Part shown: in pieces, positions 9,052 through 18,439 of the stretch
How the letters are laid out: the number at the start of each line of letters is the position of its first letter
Numbering within the stretch: the first letter of the stretch is position 1
Assembly: GCA_016707205.1 (NCBI GenBank)
Contig: JADJHZ010000024.1
Coordinates: 374,838 to 438,837, forward strand
DNA: 64,000 nucleotides
Direction of reading: 5' to 3'
From: Haliscomenobacter sp.
Lineage (GTDB): Bacteria; Bacteroidota; Bacteroidia; Chitinophagales; Saprospiraceae
The notes under the pieces: generated by a model
What the model was told of the DNA's origin: nothing
Database searches by the model: none
What the model saw: the letters and a program-made list of their open reading frames with translations, nothing else
Position numbers and translations under genes: made by a program

Positions 9052-9891
9052 ATGAGTGCACAAAACATTTCCGCCGCCGACGTTAAAAAACTGCGCGAAA
9101 TGACCGGCGCAGGTATGATGGACTGTAAACAGGCCCTGACGGAAGCGGAAGGGGATTTCGATAAAGCCATTGAGATCCTGCGCAAGAAAGGAGAAAAACT
9201 CTCCATCAAGCGGGCCGACCGCGAAGCGACCGAAGGCGTAGTCCTGGCGCTGGTTGCCGACGACCACAAACGCGGCGTGATCGTCAAATTGAGCTGCGAA
9301 ACCGACTTCGTTGCCAAAAATGAAGACTTCATCGCCCTCACCCGCAAGTTCGGAGAAATTGCCCTGGCCAACTTCCCCGAAACCCGCGAAGCGCTTCTGG
9401 AGCTGCCTTTTGAATCCGGCCTGACCATCGAAGGCAAAGTGACCGAGCAGGTCGGCGTGATTGGGGAGAAGATCGAACTCTCCGAGTATGCCCGCATCGA
9501 AGCCGCTCAAATCTGCCCCTATATCCACATGGGCAATAAAGCTGCTGTGCTCGTCGGGCTCAACCTCGAAGACGCCGCCTACTTCGAGGCCGGCCGCGAT
9601 GTCGCTATGCAAGCAGCCGCTATGCATCCCATCGCGCTCGATAAGGCCGATGTAGATCCTTCTGTTATCGAAAAAGAGATCGAGATCGGCAAAGAAGTAG
9701 CCCGAAACGAAGGCAAACCCGAAGAAATGCTGGAGAAGATCGCGCTCGGCAAACTCAATAAATTCTACAAAGACAGCACCTTGCTCAACCAGGATTTCGT
9801 GAAGGACAACAAATTGACCGTCGCCGCTTTCCTCAAGAGCAAAAATAAGGATCTGACTGCTACCGGCTTCCGCCATGTAAAACTGGGGTAA
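9052..9891 (+). CDS. tsf: Translation elongation factor Ts
   Basis: This 279-residue nucleotide-exchange factor recycles EF-Tu-GDP. The N-terminal UBA-like domain (residues 5-45) holds VKKLREMTGAGMMDCKQAL. The core shows the family signature RKKGEKLSIKRADREATEG and the EF-Tu contact motif CETDFVAKNEDF. The C-terminal part contains LLNQDFVKDNKLTV. It is last in the cluster and directly followed by a strong terminator hairpin. Confidence 0.97.
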   Translation: MSAQNISAADVKKLREMTGAGMMDCKQALTEAEGDFDKAIEILRKKGEKLSIKRADREATEGVVLALVADDHKRGVIVKLSCETDFVAKNEDFIALTRKFGEIALANFPETREALLELPFESGLTIEGKVTEQVGVIGEKIELSEYARIEAAQICPYIHMGNKAAVLVGLNLEDAAYFEAGRDVAMQAAAMHPIALDKADVDPSVIEKEIEIGKEVARNEGKPEEMLEKIALGKLNKFYKDSTLLNQDFVKDNKLTVAAFLKSKNKDLTATGFRHVKLG

Positions 9892-9937
9892 TCCTCGCCC
9901 CTCTTTCTGGCAAAGCACCGCTTTCAGCCAACACGAC

Positions 9938-9980
9938 AAAGCCCTGTGCGCCTCCCTGCCTGCGCACAGGGCTTTTCTTT
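9938..9980 (+). terminator. Rho-independent terminator after tsf
   Basis: A 14-bp GC-rich stem (AAGCCCTGTGCGC and its complement) encloses a 10-nt loop and is followed by TTTTCTTTT. It lies 47 nt after the EF-Ts stop. Confidence 0.88.
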
Positions 9981-10093
9981 TACCCAAAAACAGGGTTATG
10001 TAGGTTGAAAATTCGCAAACCACTGAATTTTGAGCCTATCTTTACGGGTAGAATTTCAACCACCCGTTTCCATCATCTGATTCATCGAACGCT

Positions 10094-10822
10094 ATGGCTA
10101 TCAAATACCGCCGTATCCTGCTCAAACTCAGCGGAGAATCCCTTATGGGCGATCAAAAATTCGGGATTTCTTCGGACATGCTTTTCCATTACGCCAATCA
10201 AATCAAGGAAGTTGCCGATATGGGCGCCCAGGTGGCCATCGTCATCGGCGGCGGAAATATCTACCGAGGCCTTCAGGCGGAAAAATCCGGAATCGAACGC
10301 GTACAAGGCGACTATATGGGCATGCTGGCTACCGTGATCAACGGGATGGCCCTGCAAGCCGCCCTCGAAGCCTTGGGCGTCTTCACCCGGCTCATCTCCG
10401 CCATCGAAATGAAACAGATCGCCGAACCCTACATCCGCCGGCGCGCAATCCGGCACCTGGAAAAAGGCCGGGTGCTCATCTTCTCCTCCGGCACCGGCAG
10501 TCCCTATTTTACGACCGATTCGGCAGCCGCCCTGCGCGCCAACGAGATCAACGCCGATGTCATCCTCAAAGGAACCCGGGTGGACGGCATCTACACGGCC
10601 GATCCGGAAAAAGACCCCAACGCCACCAAATTCGATCACCTCACTTTTGCCAAGGTAATCAGCCTGGGGCTGAGCGTTATGGATATGACGGCCTTTACCC
10701 TTTGCCAGGAAAATAACATTCCTATCATCGTTTTCGACATCAACAACCACGACAACCTCAAACGCATCCTTCAGGGCGAATTGGTAGGTACGCTGGTACA
10801 AGGAGAAATTCAACCGGTATGA
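10094..10822 (+). CDS. pyrH: Uridylate (UMP) kinase
   Basis: This 242-residue bacterial UMP kinase makes UDP from UMP in pyrimidine nucleotide synthesis. Amino-acid-kinase fold landmarks are RILLKLSGESLMG at the N-terminus, VIGGGNIYRG, ATVINGMAL, SGTGSPYFTTDSAAALRANEI and KGTRVDGIYTADPEKDPNA, ending NNHDNLKRIL. Here the gene after it is not frr, as in many genomes, but a deacylase-like gene whose ATG overlaps the pyrH stop (ATGA), so the two are translationally coupled. A weak -7-like TATCTTTA lies at 10037-10044. Confidence 0.96.
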   Translation: MAIKYRRILLKLSGESLMGDQKFGISSDMLFHYANQIKEVADMGAQVAIVIGGGNIYRGLQAEKSGIERVQGDYMGMLATVINGMALQAALEALGVFTRLISAIEMKQIAEPYIRRRAIRHLEKGRVLIFSSGTGSPYFTTDSAAALRANEINADVILKGTRVDGIYTADPEKDPNATKFDHLTFAKVISLGLSVMDMTAFTLCQENNIPIIVFDINNHDNLKRILQGELVGTLVQGEIQPV

Positions 10823-11853
10823 CGAAAAGGGTTTGGACCGGTGTTTTTTTTCTCCTTGGGATGCTCTCCGCCCAATCCCAGGACATTCCCATGCTGGATT
10901 CCCTGGACCTGAGCCAGGTCCCTGCGGGTAAAATTTCCAGGTTTTGGATACCTGTAATCCGGAACGCCCTCTCTCAGCCGGTTTGCGTTCCGGTTTTGGT
11001 TGCCAAAGGCGCCGCTCCCGGACCGGTGCTTGGGCTTACCGCAGCCATTCACGGCAATGAGCTCAACGGCATTCCGATCATTCAAACCGTATTTGACCGC
11101 ATCGACCCTTCCCGACTAAAAGGAACCCTGATCGCCATCCCCGGAATGAATGTTCCCTCGATCGACCTCAGCCAGCGCCTCTTTCCCGACGAAGAAGACC
11201 TGAACCGCGTTTTCCCCGGCAAGCCCGACGGAACCAGCAGCGAACAATACAGCTACGTTGCGTTCCAAAAGATCATCTCCCAGACGGATTACCTTATCGA
11301 CCTGCACACCGCCAGTTTTGGCCGCGTGAACGCCATGTACGTGCGGGCCGATCTCCGCAAGGATGCCCTGGCCCGTTTGGCCCGGCTTTGCGACGCCGAC
11401 ATCCTGCTCGACGGCAAGTCCGCCTCCACCGCTAATGCCGCTGCCGGCAGAACCTTGCGGGAAGAAGCCGATCTCCATGGCATCCACACCATCACCATCG
11501 AACTGGGCGACCCCCAGGTGTACCAGCCGGAGATGATCCGCAGGGGCAGCTTCAGCATTATGAACATCCTTTCGCACCTGGGCATGAGCGACTGGCCCGC
11601 CGAAACACCTCCTCCCGCCGCGCTTTGTACGCGCTCGTACTGGATCTACACCGACGAAGGCGGGTTGCTGGAAGTCCCGGTGGAAACAGCGCAGCGGTTG
11701 CGCAAAGGCGACCTCATCGGAATCCTCCGAAATCCTTTTGGCGACGTTATCAAGCGGTATTATGCCCCGGAAGACGGCATCGTGATCGGAAAAAGCACCA
11801 ATCCCGCTAACAGGAGCGGCGGCAGAATCCTGCACCTGGGGATTCTGAAATAG
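10819..11853 (+). CDS. Succinylglutamate desuccinylase/aspartoacylase-family zinc hydrolase, exported
   Basis: 344 residues beginning with a signal peptide (MTKRVWTGVFFLLGMLSAQSQ), so it probably acts in the periplasm. The M14-type zinc carboxypeptidase fold is shown by AAIHGNELNG (zinc His and Glu), the NRVFPG loop and DLHTA (second zinc His). IELGDP supplies the region of the catalytic Glu, and a C-terminal beta domain reads DEGGLLEVPVE...GDLIGIL. The substrate is unknown; family members cleave N-acyl amino acids. Overlap with pyrH by 4 bp implies co-expression, which has no obvious metabolic reason. Confidence 0.82.
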   Translation: MTKRVWTGVFFLLGMLSAQSQDIPMLDSLDLSQVPAGKISRFWIPVIRNALSQPVCVPVLVAKGAAPGPVLGLTAAIHGNELNGIPIIQTVFDRIDPSRLKGTLIAIPGMNVPSIDLSQRLFPDEEDLNRVFPGKPDGTSSEQYSYVAFQKIISQTDYLIDLHTASFGRVNAMYVRADLRKDALARLARLCDADILLDGKSASTANAAAGRTLREEADLHGIHTITIELGDPQVYQPEMIRRGSFSIMNILSHLGMSDWPAETPPPAALCTRSYWIYTDEGGLLEVPVETAQRLRKGDLIGILRNPFGDVIKRYYAPEDGIVIGKSTNPANRSGGRILHLGILK

Positions 11854-11854
11854 C

Positions 11855-12559
11855 CTATTCCGAAGCGATCGCGAGGGTTGCGAGGCTCAGTCTGAGTCCC
11901 GGGACCTGCAGCAGCAACTCCCCGCAAGTTTCCAGGGTAGCGCCGGTAGTCAGCACATCGTCGACCAGCAACACGTGTTTGTGCGCCAGATCGTCCGGCC
12001 GAAGGACTTCAAACGCCTGCGCCACGTTCTCCATGCGCTCCAGGCGCGATTTGCGGGTTTGGGTCGCCGTCTGCCGGGTGCGAACCAAAAAATCCGGCGA
12101 CCAGGGCACGTCCATGCTTTCCGAAAGCCCTTGCGCAAAACAAGCGCTCTGATTATACCCCCGCTCCTTCAGCCGCCGGGAGTGAAGGGGGATGGGAAGG
12201 ATCAAATCCACGTCCTGCATGGCAGGCGCTTTGCGCAAAGCAGCCCCCAACACCTTTCCCAAATATACCCCGACATCTTGCCGGCCCCGGTATTTCAACT
12301 GATGCAGCAAATGCTGCACCCGCCCTCCTTTGCTAAAAGAAAGCAGCGCCGTGCCGGCCACTATGGGCAAACGCCCCCAAAACCGGCTGCTGAACGGATT
12401 ATCGGCAGACACCGGATACCGGGTATACGGCAAATGAACCTGGCAGTCCAGACAGATCACCATGTCCATAGGCAATCCCGCCGTAGAACACGCCGGGCAA
12501 AGCCGGGGGTAGAACAGATTGAGCAGGTCCTCGCCGAGGAGAAGGATGGGGTTTTTCAT
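11855..12559 (-). CDS. comF: ComF-family phosphoribosyltransferase-like protein
   Basis: This 234-residue cytosolic protein has the ComF layout. An N-terminal double-zinc region (CPACSTAG...CLDC, about residues 18-40) is followed by a phosphoribosyltransferase domain. That domain contains GRQDVGVYLG, PIPLHSRRLKERGYNQS and the PRPP-binding loop VLLVDDVLTTGATLETC. ComF homologues take part in natural DNA uptake and replication restart. No other competence gene is nearby. The stop codon lies one base from the stop of the convergent plus-strand hydrolase, so there is no intergenic terminator. Confidence 0.9.
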   Translation of the reverse strand: MKNPILLLGEDLLNLFYPRLCPACSTAGLPMDMVICLDCQVHLPYTRYPVSADNPFSSRFWGRLPIVAGTALLSFSKGGRVQHLLHQLKYRGRQDVGVYLGKVLGAALRKAPAMQDVDLILPIPLHSRRLKERGYNQSACFAQGLSESMDVPWSPDFLVRTRQTATQTRKSRLERMENVAQAFEVLRPDDLAHKHVLLVDDVLTTGATLETCGELLLQVPGLRLSLATLAIASE

Positions 12560-13100
12560 GAAAATTTTGGGGTTAGGGATTAGGGAGCAGGGAGAAAGGG
12601 AGCAGGGAGAAAGGGAGCAGGGAGCAGGAAAACAAATACATTGGTAAGTCCTTTTTGGTCTAAAATACGGTAACGGCTCATCGAGGTTTCGTTTGATGCA
12701 AACTTGCTACCAAATGCGGAACAAGTCAACCTTTGAGGTCTGCGGCGGGAGGTTTTCCAGGGAAACAGAAAGGGATTCCGGAGTCCGTTCGTTTAATGGT
12801 AAAGGACTGGTTGTGGTTGTTTTGAAGTCCAGAATACGGGGTTTGAGGTTGATTATTGAGGGGAACGGGCATGGGAGGATTGGGGGTGTATTTTTCACGT
12901 CTGGAGACTTCAACCAGCGAAACGACTTCAACCAGCGAAAGGGCTTGAACCGTTGGTTCAAGCCCCACTCCCTGCTCCCTGCTCCCTGCTCCCTTAATCC
13001 CTAATCCCTTTCAACAAAAAAAACGCCTGTAATGCAGAGCAAAACAGGCGCGTCAAAACAAAACGAAAAACCAACTTTATACAAATCTTATAGGGTACGC
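12560..13100. repeat. Gene-free region with AGGGAGC arrays and a duplicated 18-mer
   Basis: 12581-12628 holds GGGAGCA/GGGAGAA tandem copies. 12908-12945 has two copies of ACTTCAACCAGCGAAA, followed by an inverted pair around CTTGAACC/GGTTCAAG. 12968-13000 has CTCCCTG copies in the opposite sense to the first array. The remaining 12690-12900 shows no gene I can support. Confidence 0.6.
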
Positions 13101-14249
13101 TTACGAACCGCTTTTCCGCAGGCGGACGGGCAGGTCGACGCGTTTTCCTTTTCGGTAGAGGGTGAGGTTGACGATATCGCCGACTTTAGCCCGGCCGACC
13201 ACTTCCTGGAGTTCGGCGACGGACTTGACCAGCCGGCCATCGATTTCGGTGATCACATCTTTGGGCTGGATACCAGCGTATTGGGCAGAGCCTCCATCGA
13301 CGAGCTCTTCCACAACAACGCCCTGACTGAGATCAACGCCTAGTTCCTGGGCGTAATCGCTGTCGAGGTCGCTGATGCTCACGCCCAGAAAAGCGCGCTG
13401 ATACGCTCCGTACTCGATGATATCGTCGATGATGCGGCGGGCGAGGTTGATGGGGATCGCAAAGCTATACCCGGAGAAGGCCCCGGTGCGGGTGGCAATA
13501 GCGGTATTGATGCCGATAAGTTTACCCGAAGCGTCCACCAGGGCGCCCCCGCTGTTGCCGGGATTAACGGCAGCGTCGGTTTGGATAAAGGATTCGATGG
13601 CGTTTCCGCCTCCCAGCAATTGGATGTTGCGGCCCTTGGCGCTGATGATCCCGGCGGTGACCGTGGACGTCAGGTCGAAGGGATTGCCAACCGCCAGCAC
13701 CCATTGGCCGACTTTGGCGGCATCCGAATCGCCTATCGAAACCGCAGGAAGGTCGGCGCCTTCGATCTTGATCACTGCCAGGTCCGTTTTGGTGTCTGTG
13801 CCAATTACTTTAGCCTTAAACTTGCGATTGTCCACCAGCGTAACTTCCAGCTCGGAAGAAGATTCCACCACGTGGTTATTCGTGATAATGTAGCCATCGG
13901 AACTGTAAATAACCCCGGAGCCCGTTCCTTCGCGCGGGGCGTCCCCGCCGAAATTGCGCCCAAAAAAGTCTTCCAGCGGGAAGCGGAAGGGATTAGATTC
14001 TTCCCGGTTAGCCGAACTGCTCCCCTTGATCGTCGCTTTGATGTTCACGACGGATGGCGTAGCGTTTTCTGCCGCTTCTGCAAAATCAAAGGTCGGAATC
14101 GCAGCGCCCGAAGGGGCAACATAATTGACCGAGCGGGCCATCGAAACCGGCTGCGACGGAGAAGCCGTCCGGTCCGTCAACCGAATACCCGCGAAAGTGA
14201 TCAATCCGCCGGCCATGCCGGCTAAAACCAAGTTCAAAAATTGCTTCAT
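13101..14249 (-). CDS. HtrA/Deg-type periplasmic serine protease with one PDZ domain
   Basis: 382 residues. An N-terminal membrane anchor or signal (NLVLAGMAGGLITFAGI) places it in the envelope. The trypsin-like domain carries the triad His126 (TNNHVV), Asp156 (KTDLAVI) and Ser233 (NPGNSGGAL). It ends in a single PDZ domain (about 285-378, with AFLGVSI and AGIQPKDVITEIDG). Classical DegP of Bacteroidota is nearer 500 residues with two PDZ domains, so this is closer in build to DegS/HhoB-like members. Likely role: proteolysis or sensing of misfolded envelope proteins. Monocistronic. Confidence 0.9.
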   Translation of the reverse strand: MKQFLNLVLAGMAGGLITFAGIRLTDRTASPSQPVSMARSVNYVAPSGAAIPTFDFAEAAENATPSVVNIKATIKGSSSANREESNPFRFPLEDFFGRNFGGDAPREGTGSGVIYSSDGYIITNNHVVESSSELEVTLVDNRKFKAKVIGTDTKTDLAVIKIEGADLPAVSIGDSDAAKVGQWVLAVGNPFDLTSTVTAGIISAKGRNIQLLGGGNAIESFIQTDAAVNPGNSGGALVDASGKLIGINTAIATRTGAFSGYSFAIPINLARRIIDDIIEYGAYQRAFLGVSISDLDSDYAQELGVDLSQGVVVEELVDGGSAQYAGIQPKDVITEIDGRLVKSVAELQEVVGRAKVGDIVNLTLYRKGKRVDLPVRLRKSGS

Positions 14250-14371
14250 AAAGACCCGTTTTTAAGTTTGGTTTTTTGTTGATTAAGCACTTAATTTATG
14301 AAATAGAAACTCTTGAGTTCCTTAGATTGTTACGCACCAATTTTCTTTTTAACAGGAAATTAACAAAATTG

Positions 14372-14460
14372 GATGTTGGACGTTAGACGTTAGACGGTGG
14401 ACGGGAAAAAATAAACCAATATCGCCTCAACCCCTAAACGCCTCAACCCCTAAACGCCCT
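14372..14460. repeat. TTAGACG heptamer array and CCCCTAAACGCCTCAA octamer pair
   Basis: 14372-14402 holds GTTGGAC/GTTAGAC copies related to 6800-6859. 14425-14460 holds two copies of CGCCTCAACCCCTAAA. Both lie upstream of the HD-domain gene. Confidence 0.6.
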
Positions 14461-14485
14461 TTGAACCCTTGAACCTCCCATATGG

Positions 14486-15067
14486 ATGAAAGAATTGCTG
14501 CCGCCCCGGGTGGATTACCTGGAGGAATTACAACCGGAGACGGAACTGGAGTATATGCTGCTGAGGGATCCGGAATTCACCATAGGGCTGGGTTGGGGGA
14601 TTCCCAGGTACGGGCACCCGGAAGGAGAAGTCTATAGACACATTCGGGAAGTGCTGGAAAATGTGGATCTACTCCAGCTTGCACCCAAAGAACGTCAGCA
14701 ACTCCGGCTGATTGCGTTTGCCCACGACACCTTCAAATACAAAGAAGCCAAAGGGTATCCAAGAGACTGGTCGCGCCATCACGGGGTGCTGGCGAGGCAA
14801 TTTCTGGAGCAGTACACCTCCGACCAGATGGTGCTGGAAATAACCGAACTCCACGACGAAGCCTATTATGCGTGGCGCATGGAATTCTTTTACCAGAATA
14901 CATACTCCGGCCGCCTGCGTATGCAGCACCTGCTGGAGCGGGTGAGCGCGCACCTCCAGTTATATTACCTATTTTTTAAGTGCGACACCCGCACCGGCGA
15001 CAAAAACCAGGCGCCCCTCAAATGGTTTGAACACCATTTCGAAGGCATTGACGTGGTTGATTTTTGA
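14486..15067 (+). CDS. HD-domain-like protein
   Basis: This 193-residue soluble protein begins MKELLPPRVDYLEELQPE. Potential metal ligands of an HD phosphohydrolase fold are seen: His in YGHPEGEVYRHI (about residue 44), His-Asp in IAFAHDTFK (about 88-89), paired His in WSRHHGVLARQF (about 106) and His-Asp in ELHDEAYY. This spacing suggests a nucleotide or phosphate-ester hydrolase. The substrate is unknown and the assignment rests on the motif pattern only. It stands alone between an HtrA protease and an ECF sigma factor. Confidence 0.65.
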   Translation: MKELLPPRVDYLEELQPETELEYMLLRDPEFTIGLGWGIPRYGHPEGEVYRHIREVLENVDLLQLAPKERQQLRLIAFAHDTFKYKEAKGYPRDWSRHHGVLARQFLEQYTSDQMVLEITELHDEAYYAWRMEFFYQNTYSGRLRMQHLLERVSAHLQLYYLFFKCDTRTGDKNQAPLKWFEHHFEGIDVVDF

Positions 15068-15267
15068 TTTGATTAATTTTTAGCGGGATTGGTGGGCGCA
15101 TTTTCTCCCTGTTTTCCCCCCCGGAGGGGAAAGGGGTTAATCAGGCATTTTCGACCGGAGTGATAAATAGTTGATCTTTTTTTTTACCAAAAGGAACTTT
15201 TTTTCGCGGCTTCCGGTTTTTTAAACTGTTGCAGTAAAATGCTTATCTTCATCAATCGGAAATCGCC

Positions 15268-15852
15268 ATGTATCAGGTTGACTTACTGGAAGATCCAAAA
15301 AGGATGAACCAAAAGCACGTTTTTGAGCAGGAATTCTTGCCTTTAATGGAGGCCTTGTACAACTATGCTGTCCACCTTACCCGCAACAAGGTGGAAGCCG
15401 AGGACCTCGTGCAGGAAACCTACAAAAAAGCGTTTGGCTCGGTGGACAAGTACCAGCAAGGAACCAATGCGAAGGCTTGGCTGTTCCGTATCCTCTACAA
15501 TACCTTTATCAACGAACTTCGGTATGGAGGGCGTCGCCCGCGGTTGGTCGAATTGGAGGAAGCCATAGCCAAAGGAAACGCCATGCCTTCTTCCGGAGCA
15601 AGCAACCTCTCCGAAACGCCTTTCCAGTCGAGCCTGGGCGACGAAATCACCTGGGCGGTCAATTCCCTCGACCGCCAGCAGCGGGCGGTCGTCATCATGG
15701 CCTATCTGGAAGACTTCAAGTATGAGGAGATTGCCGCGATCCTGCAGGTACCTGTCGGGACGGTGCGTTCGCGCCTCCACCGGGCAAAAAAGGTATTGGA
15801 GAAAAAACTGCTATCTTACGCCATTTCCCGGGGATACCGGCCTAATAATTAA
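15268..15852 (+). CDS. ECF-type RNA polymerase sigma factor
   Basis: 194 residues. Region 2 (about 20-90) contains YAVHLTRNKVEAEDLVQETYKKAF and the -10-binding segment AWLFRILYNTFINELR. Region 4 (about 125-185) contains LDRQQRAVVIMAYLEDFKYEEIAAIL and the recognition helix VPVGTVRSRLHRAKK. Start at 15268 (MYQVDLLEDPKR); a second in-frame ATG at 15304 (MNQKHVFEQEF) is equally plausible. A small protein gene follows about 200 bp later and could encode its regulator. Confidence 0.93.
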   Translation: MYQVDLLEDPKRMNQKHVFEQEFLPLMEALYNYAVHLTRNKVEAEDLVQETYKKAFGSVDKYQQGTNAKAWLFRILYNTFINELRYGGRRPRLVELEEAIAKGNAMPSSGASNLSETPFQSSLGDEITWAVNSLDRQQRAVVIMAYLEDFKYEEIAAILQVPVGTVRSRLHRAKKVLEKKLLSYAISRGYRPNN

Positions 15853-16064
15853 TTTTTTAATTACTTAACCTGGTTGCCTTCCTGACTTTTGCCATTTAAT
15901 CTAAGCTAATCCAATACATACGCTTATGCGCCCCGTGCTCCTGCCGAATATCCATGCGCTTTGCCCCTGCTCCCCATGCAGCTGGCATCGCGCTATGTTC
16001 GGCCGGAGCACAGGCGTTATTTGGCCAGGTCGGGAATCCTTTGGTAACCAAAAAAAATCCAGCC

Positions 16065-16343
16065 ATGCCAAGATCGACCGCCCACGAAATGAACGGGTCT
16101 ACTAAAATGTACGACCTGATGCCGGCGCCAGACCATTTTCCGTATGCCGCAGAGCGGACGCAACGACCTACCGAGGAAACCCCGGACCACGATTTACCGA
16201 ACCATACGAACCCTCTGACGTACACTGCCCTTACCCCCGATTCAGGGGATTCCATTAAAGACCTGATCAAGCGCCATTATAAACGGGAAACGCCTTCTCC
16301 CACCCTTAGGGAATCCATCGTACACCTGATCCAAAAGGGTTAG
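16065..16343 (+). CDS. Small protein after the sigma factor; possible anti-sigma or regulator
   Basis: About 92 residues from ATG 16065 (MPRSTAHEMNGSTKMYDL); the open frame extends to 15954 and a further ATG is at 16089. The C-terminal segment SIKDLIKRHYKRETPSPTLR looks like a genuine coding sequence. It resembles the short cytoplasmic helices of small anti-sigma factors, but there is no zinc-binding HxxxCxxC motif and no membrane segment. The function is unknown and the sigma-factor link is positional inference. Confidence 0.4.
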   Translation: MPRSTAHEMNGSTKMYDLMPAPDHFPYAAERTQRPTEETPDHDLPNHTNPLTYTALTPDSGDSIKDLIKRHYKRETPSPTLRESIVHLIQKG

Positions 16344-16448
16344 CAACACGCCAGGCGCGCCTATTATTCTACCTTTATTGCCACGCTCCCAATGCCTGCC
16401 GTTCGATGCAGCAGGGAATCGGAGTTCCATCTAACTCAACGGCCCGTT

Positions 16449-17000
16449 ATGTTCCGGATAATATTCCCCATGCTGGTTTTCGGAATGATGGGGGTCTGCC
16501 CGGCTGGCCGGGCTCAGGAACCGCTCCCCGGCCACGTACGCGCTTTTTTGGACTCTCTGGGCGCCGAACTCCTCTTTCCGCTCGACGGGGGCTATCGAGC
16601 CGTTCCCCTGCCGCGAAGCCCCGGGTTTTTCCCGGCGCACTACCTGCTTCGGTCTACGTCAGAAAAGCTGGACATCCGGTATGCGTTCCAACCCGACACC
16701 TCCACCCAAATCCCGCCGCACCTCGAAGCCCGCCGCCTGGCCTTGCACCTGTGCAGCAACGACGAAAACGCTGTGATCACCGCCAGGGATCTCACCGACC
16801 AGGAGCGGGAAGAACTCTTCAACGCGGATTGGGGCAAAGTGCACTTATTCCCTCCCAAACCGGAATTCGGCGACGGCGCCCCCTTCTGCCAAATGCTGTC
16901 GATCTATAAAGAAGGCCGGGGCATGATCCATCTATTTATTATGTTTGAGGAGCCTTCGCCGCTGATTGAGAACCGGTTGTATTTGGTGCGGTTTTTATAA
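16449..17000 (+). CDS. Exported protein of unknown function
   Basis: Start set at ATG 16449, which opens a proper signal peptide (MFRIIFPMLVFGMMGVCPAGRAQ) and gives 183 residues; an upstream in-frame start at 16392 adds an implausible charged tail. The mature part has no motif I recognise. It is mixed alpha/beta in character with YRAVPLPRSPGFFPAHY and a C-terminal HLFIMFEEPSPLIENRLYLVRFL. Its stop is 2 bp before the L-serine ammonia-lyase start, so the genes are probably co-transcribed, but no functional link is evident. Confidence 0.6.
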   Translation: MFRIIFPMLVFGMMGVCPAGRAQEPLPGHVRAFLDSLGAELLFPLDGGYRAVPLPRSPGFFPAHYLLRSTSEKLDIRYAFQPDTSTQIPPHLEARRLALHLCSNDENAVITARDLTDQEREELFNADWGKVHLFPPKPEFGDGAPFCQMLSIYKEGRGMIHLFIMFEEPSPLIENRLYLVRFL

Positions 17001-17002
17001 TT

Positions 17003-18439
17003 ATGGAAAAAATAAGCGTTTTCGACATGCTCAAGATCGGGGTGGGGCCTTCCAGTTCCCATACCCTGGGCCCCTGGCGGGCTGCCGAACGGTTCGTCGG
17101 GGAATTGAAATCCGCCGGGGTGCTGAACCTTACCGCCCGGGTGCGCGTCCACTTTTACGGGTCGCTGGCGCTTACCGGCAAAGGCCACGGCACCGATGTG
17201 GCGGTACTCCTGGGCCTGAGCGGGAAAGACCCCGTGACGGTCCCGCTGGAGGAGGTCCAAACCCTTCCGGCTGCCGTGATAGAAAATCACTTGCTGCAAC
17301 TGGACGGCAACCATACCATTGCTTTTTCTCCCTCCAAAGACCTTGTTTTCCACTTCTCTGAAGCGCTTCCGTTACACGCTAACGGCATGATCTGCGAAGC
17401 CTACGACGAAGCTGGCGTATGCCGGTTTACCGGAACCTACTACTCCATCGGAGGAGGGTTTGTAATCAAAGAAGGGGAACAAAACTCCCCCCCGGGCGGA
17501 TCGCCCCTAAACCCCCTCCCCTTCCCCATCGCTACGGCGGAAGAACTCACCCACTACTGCCAGAAGAACGGCTGGACCATCTCCGACATCGTCTACGAAA
17601 ATGAAACACACTGGCGCTCCAGAGAATCTATCGACGAAGGGCTACTCCACATCTGGAGCGTGATGCGCGAATGCATCTTTCGCGGCTGTCATACCGAGGG
17701 CATCCTGCCCGGCGGGCTTCAGGTGGAGCGGCGCGCCAGCGGCCTCAATAAAAAACTCCTTGCCAATGCCGGTTACGACACGGCGGAGGAATGGATCCGA
17801 GCGATCCGGAACCATTCCTTCGGATTTTCGGAGATCATCAAGTGGATCGGCTGCTTCGCCCTGGCGGTCAATGAAGAAAACGCCAACTTTGGCCGGGTAG
17901 TCACCGCCCCGACCAACGGCGCCGCCGGCGTCATCCCGGCGGTGTTGATGTTTTACCTCTGCTTCACCGATCCGGAACCCGGGCCGGACGACATCGTCCG
18001 CTTCCTCCTCGTAGCCGGGGAGATCGGTTCCATATTCAAAAAAGGCTCGACGATTTCTGCCGCTATGGGCGGATGTCAGGCCGAAATCGGCGTGTCGTCT
18101 GCTATGGCCGCCGCCGCCCTCTGCGAGCGCCTCGGCGGTAGCCCCGGGCAATGCCTCATGGCCGCCGAAATCGCCATGGAACACCACCTCGGCCTTACCT
18201 GCGACCCCATCGGCGGCCTCGTCCAGATCCCCTGCATCGAACGCAACTCCATGGGCGCCATCAAAGCCATCACCGCCGCCAAAATCGCTCAGGAAAGCGA
18301 CCCCGCCAAAGCTAAAGTCAGCCTCGACGGCGTCATCAAAACCATGTGGCAAACCGCCCAGGATATGAACCACAAATACAAGGAAACCTCGCTGGGAGGA
18401 CTTGCGGTGAATGTGGCGATATCGGTGCCGGAGTGTTGA
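17003..18439 (+). CDS. sdaA: L-serine ammonia-lyase (iron-sulfur L-serine dehydratase)
   Basis: 478-residue single-chain form joining the beta and alpha domains. It converts L-serine to pyruvate and ammonia using a [4Fe-4S] cluster. The N-terminal signature ISVFDMLKIGVGPSSSHTLGPWRA and GSLALTGKGHGTD mark the beta part. The alpha part has Cys-bearing loops including AAMGGCQAEIGVSSAMAAAALCE and LTCDPIGGLVQIPCIERN, plus APTNGAAGVIPAVL. Length is normal. The final 29 bp overlap an out-of-frame upstream extension of the next gene but not its preferred start. Confidence 0.95.
   Translation: MEKISVFDMLKIGVGPSSSHTLGPWRAAERFVGELKSAGVLNLTARVRVHFYGSLALTGKGHGTDVAVLLGLSGKDPVTVPLEEVQTLPAAVIENHLLQLDGNHTIAFSPSKDLVFHFSEALPLHANGMICEAYDEAGVCRFTGTYYSIGGGFVIKEGEQNSPPGGSPLNPLPFPIATAEELTHYCQKNGWTISDIVYENETHWRSRESIDEGLLHIWSVMRECIFRGCHTEGILPGGLQVERRASGLNKKLLANAGYDTAEEWIRAIRNHSFGFSEIIKWIGCFALAVNEENANFGRVVTAPTNGAAGVIPAVLMFYLCFTDPEPGPDDIVRFLLVAGEIGSIFKKGSTISAAMGGCQAEIGVSSAMAAAALCERLGGSPGQCLMAAEIAMEHHLGLTCDPIGGLVQIPCIERNSMGAIKAITAAKIAQESDPAKAKVSLDGVIKTMWQTAQDMNHKYKETSLGGLAVNVAISVPEC

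Noticed and set aside
12693..13004. Possible small gene between comF and htrA
   Set aside because: Both strands are open but the sequence is repeat-derived (NQRNDFNQRKGLN) and lacks a credible start site.
16392..16448. Earlier in-frame start for the exported protein at 16449
   Set aside because: It would put 19 polar residues before a clear signal peptide.
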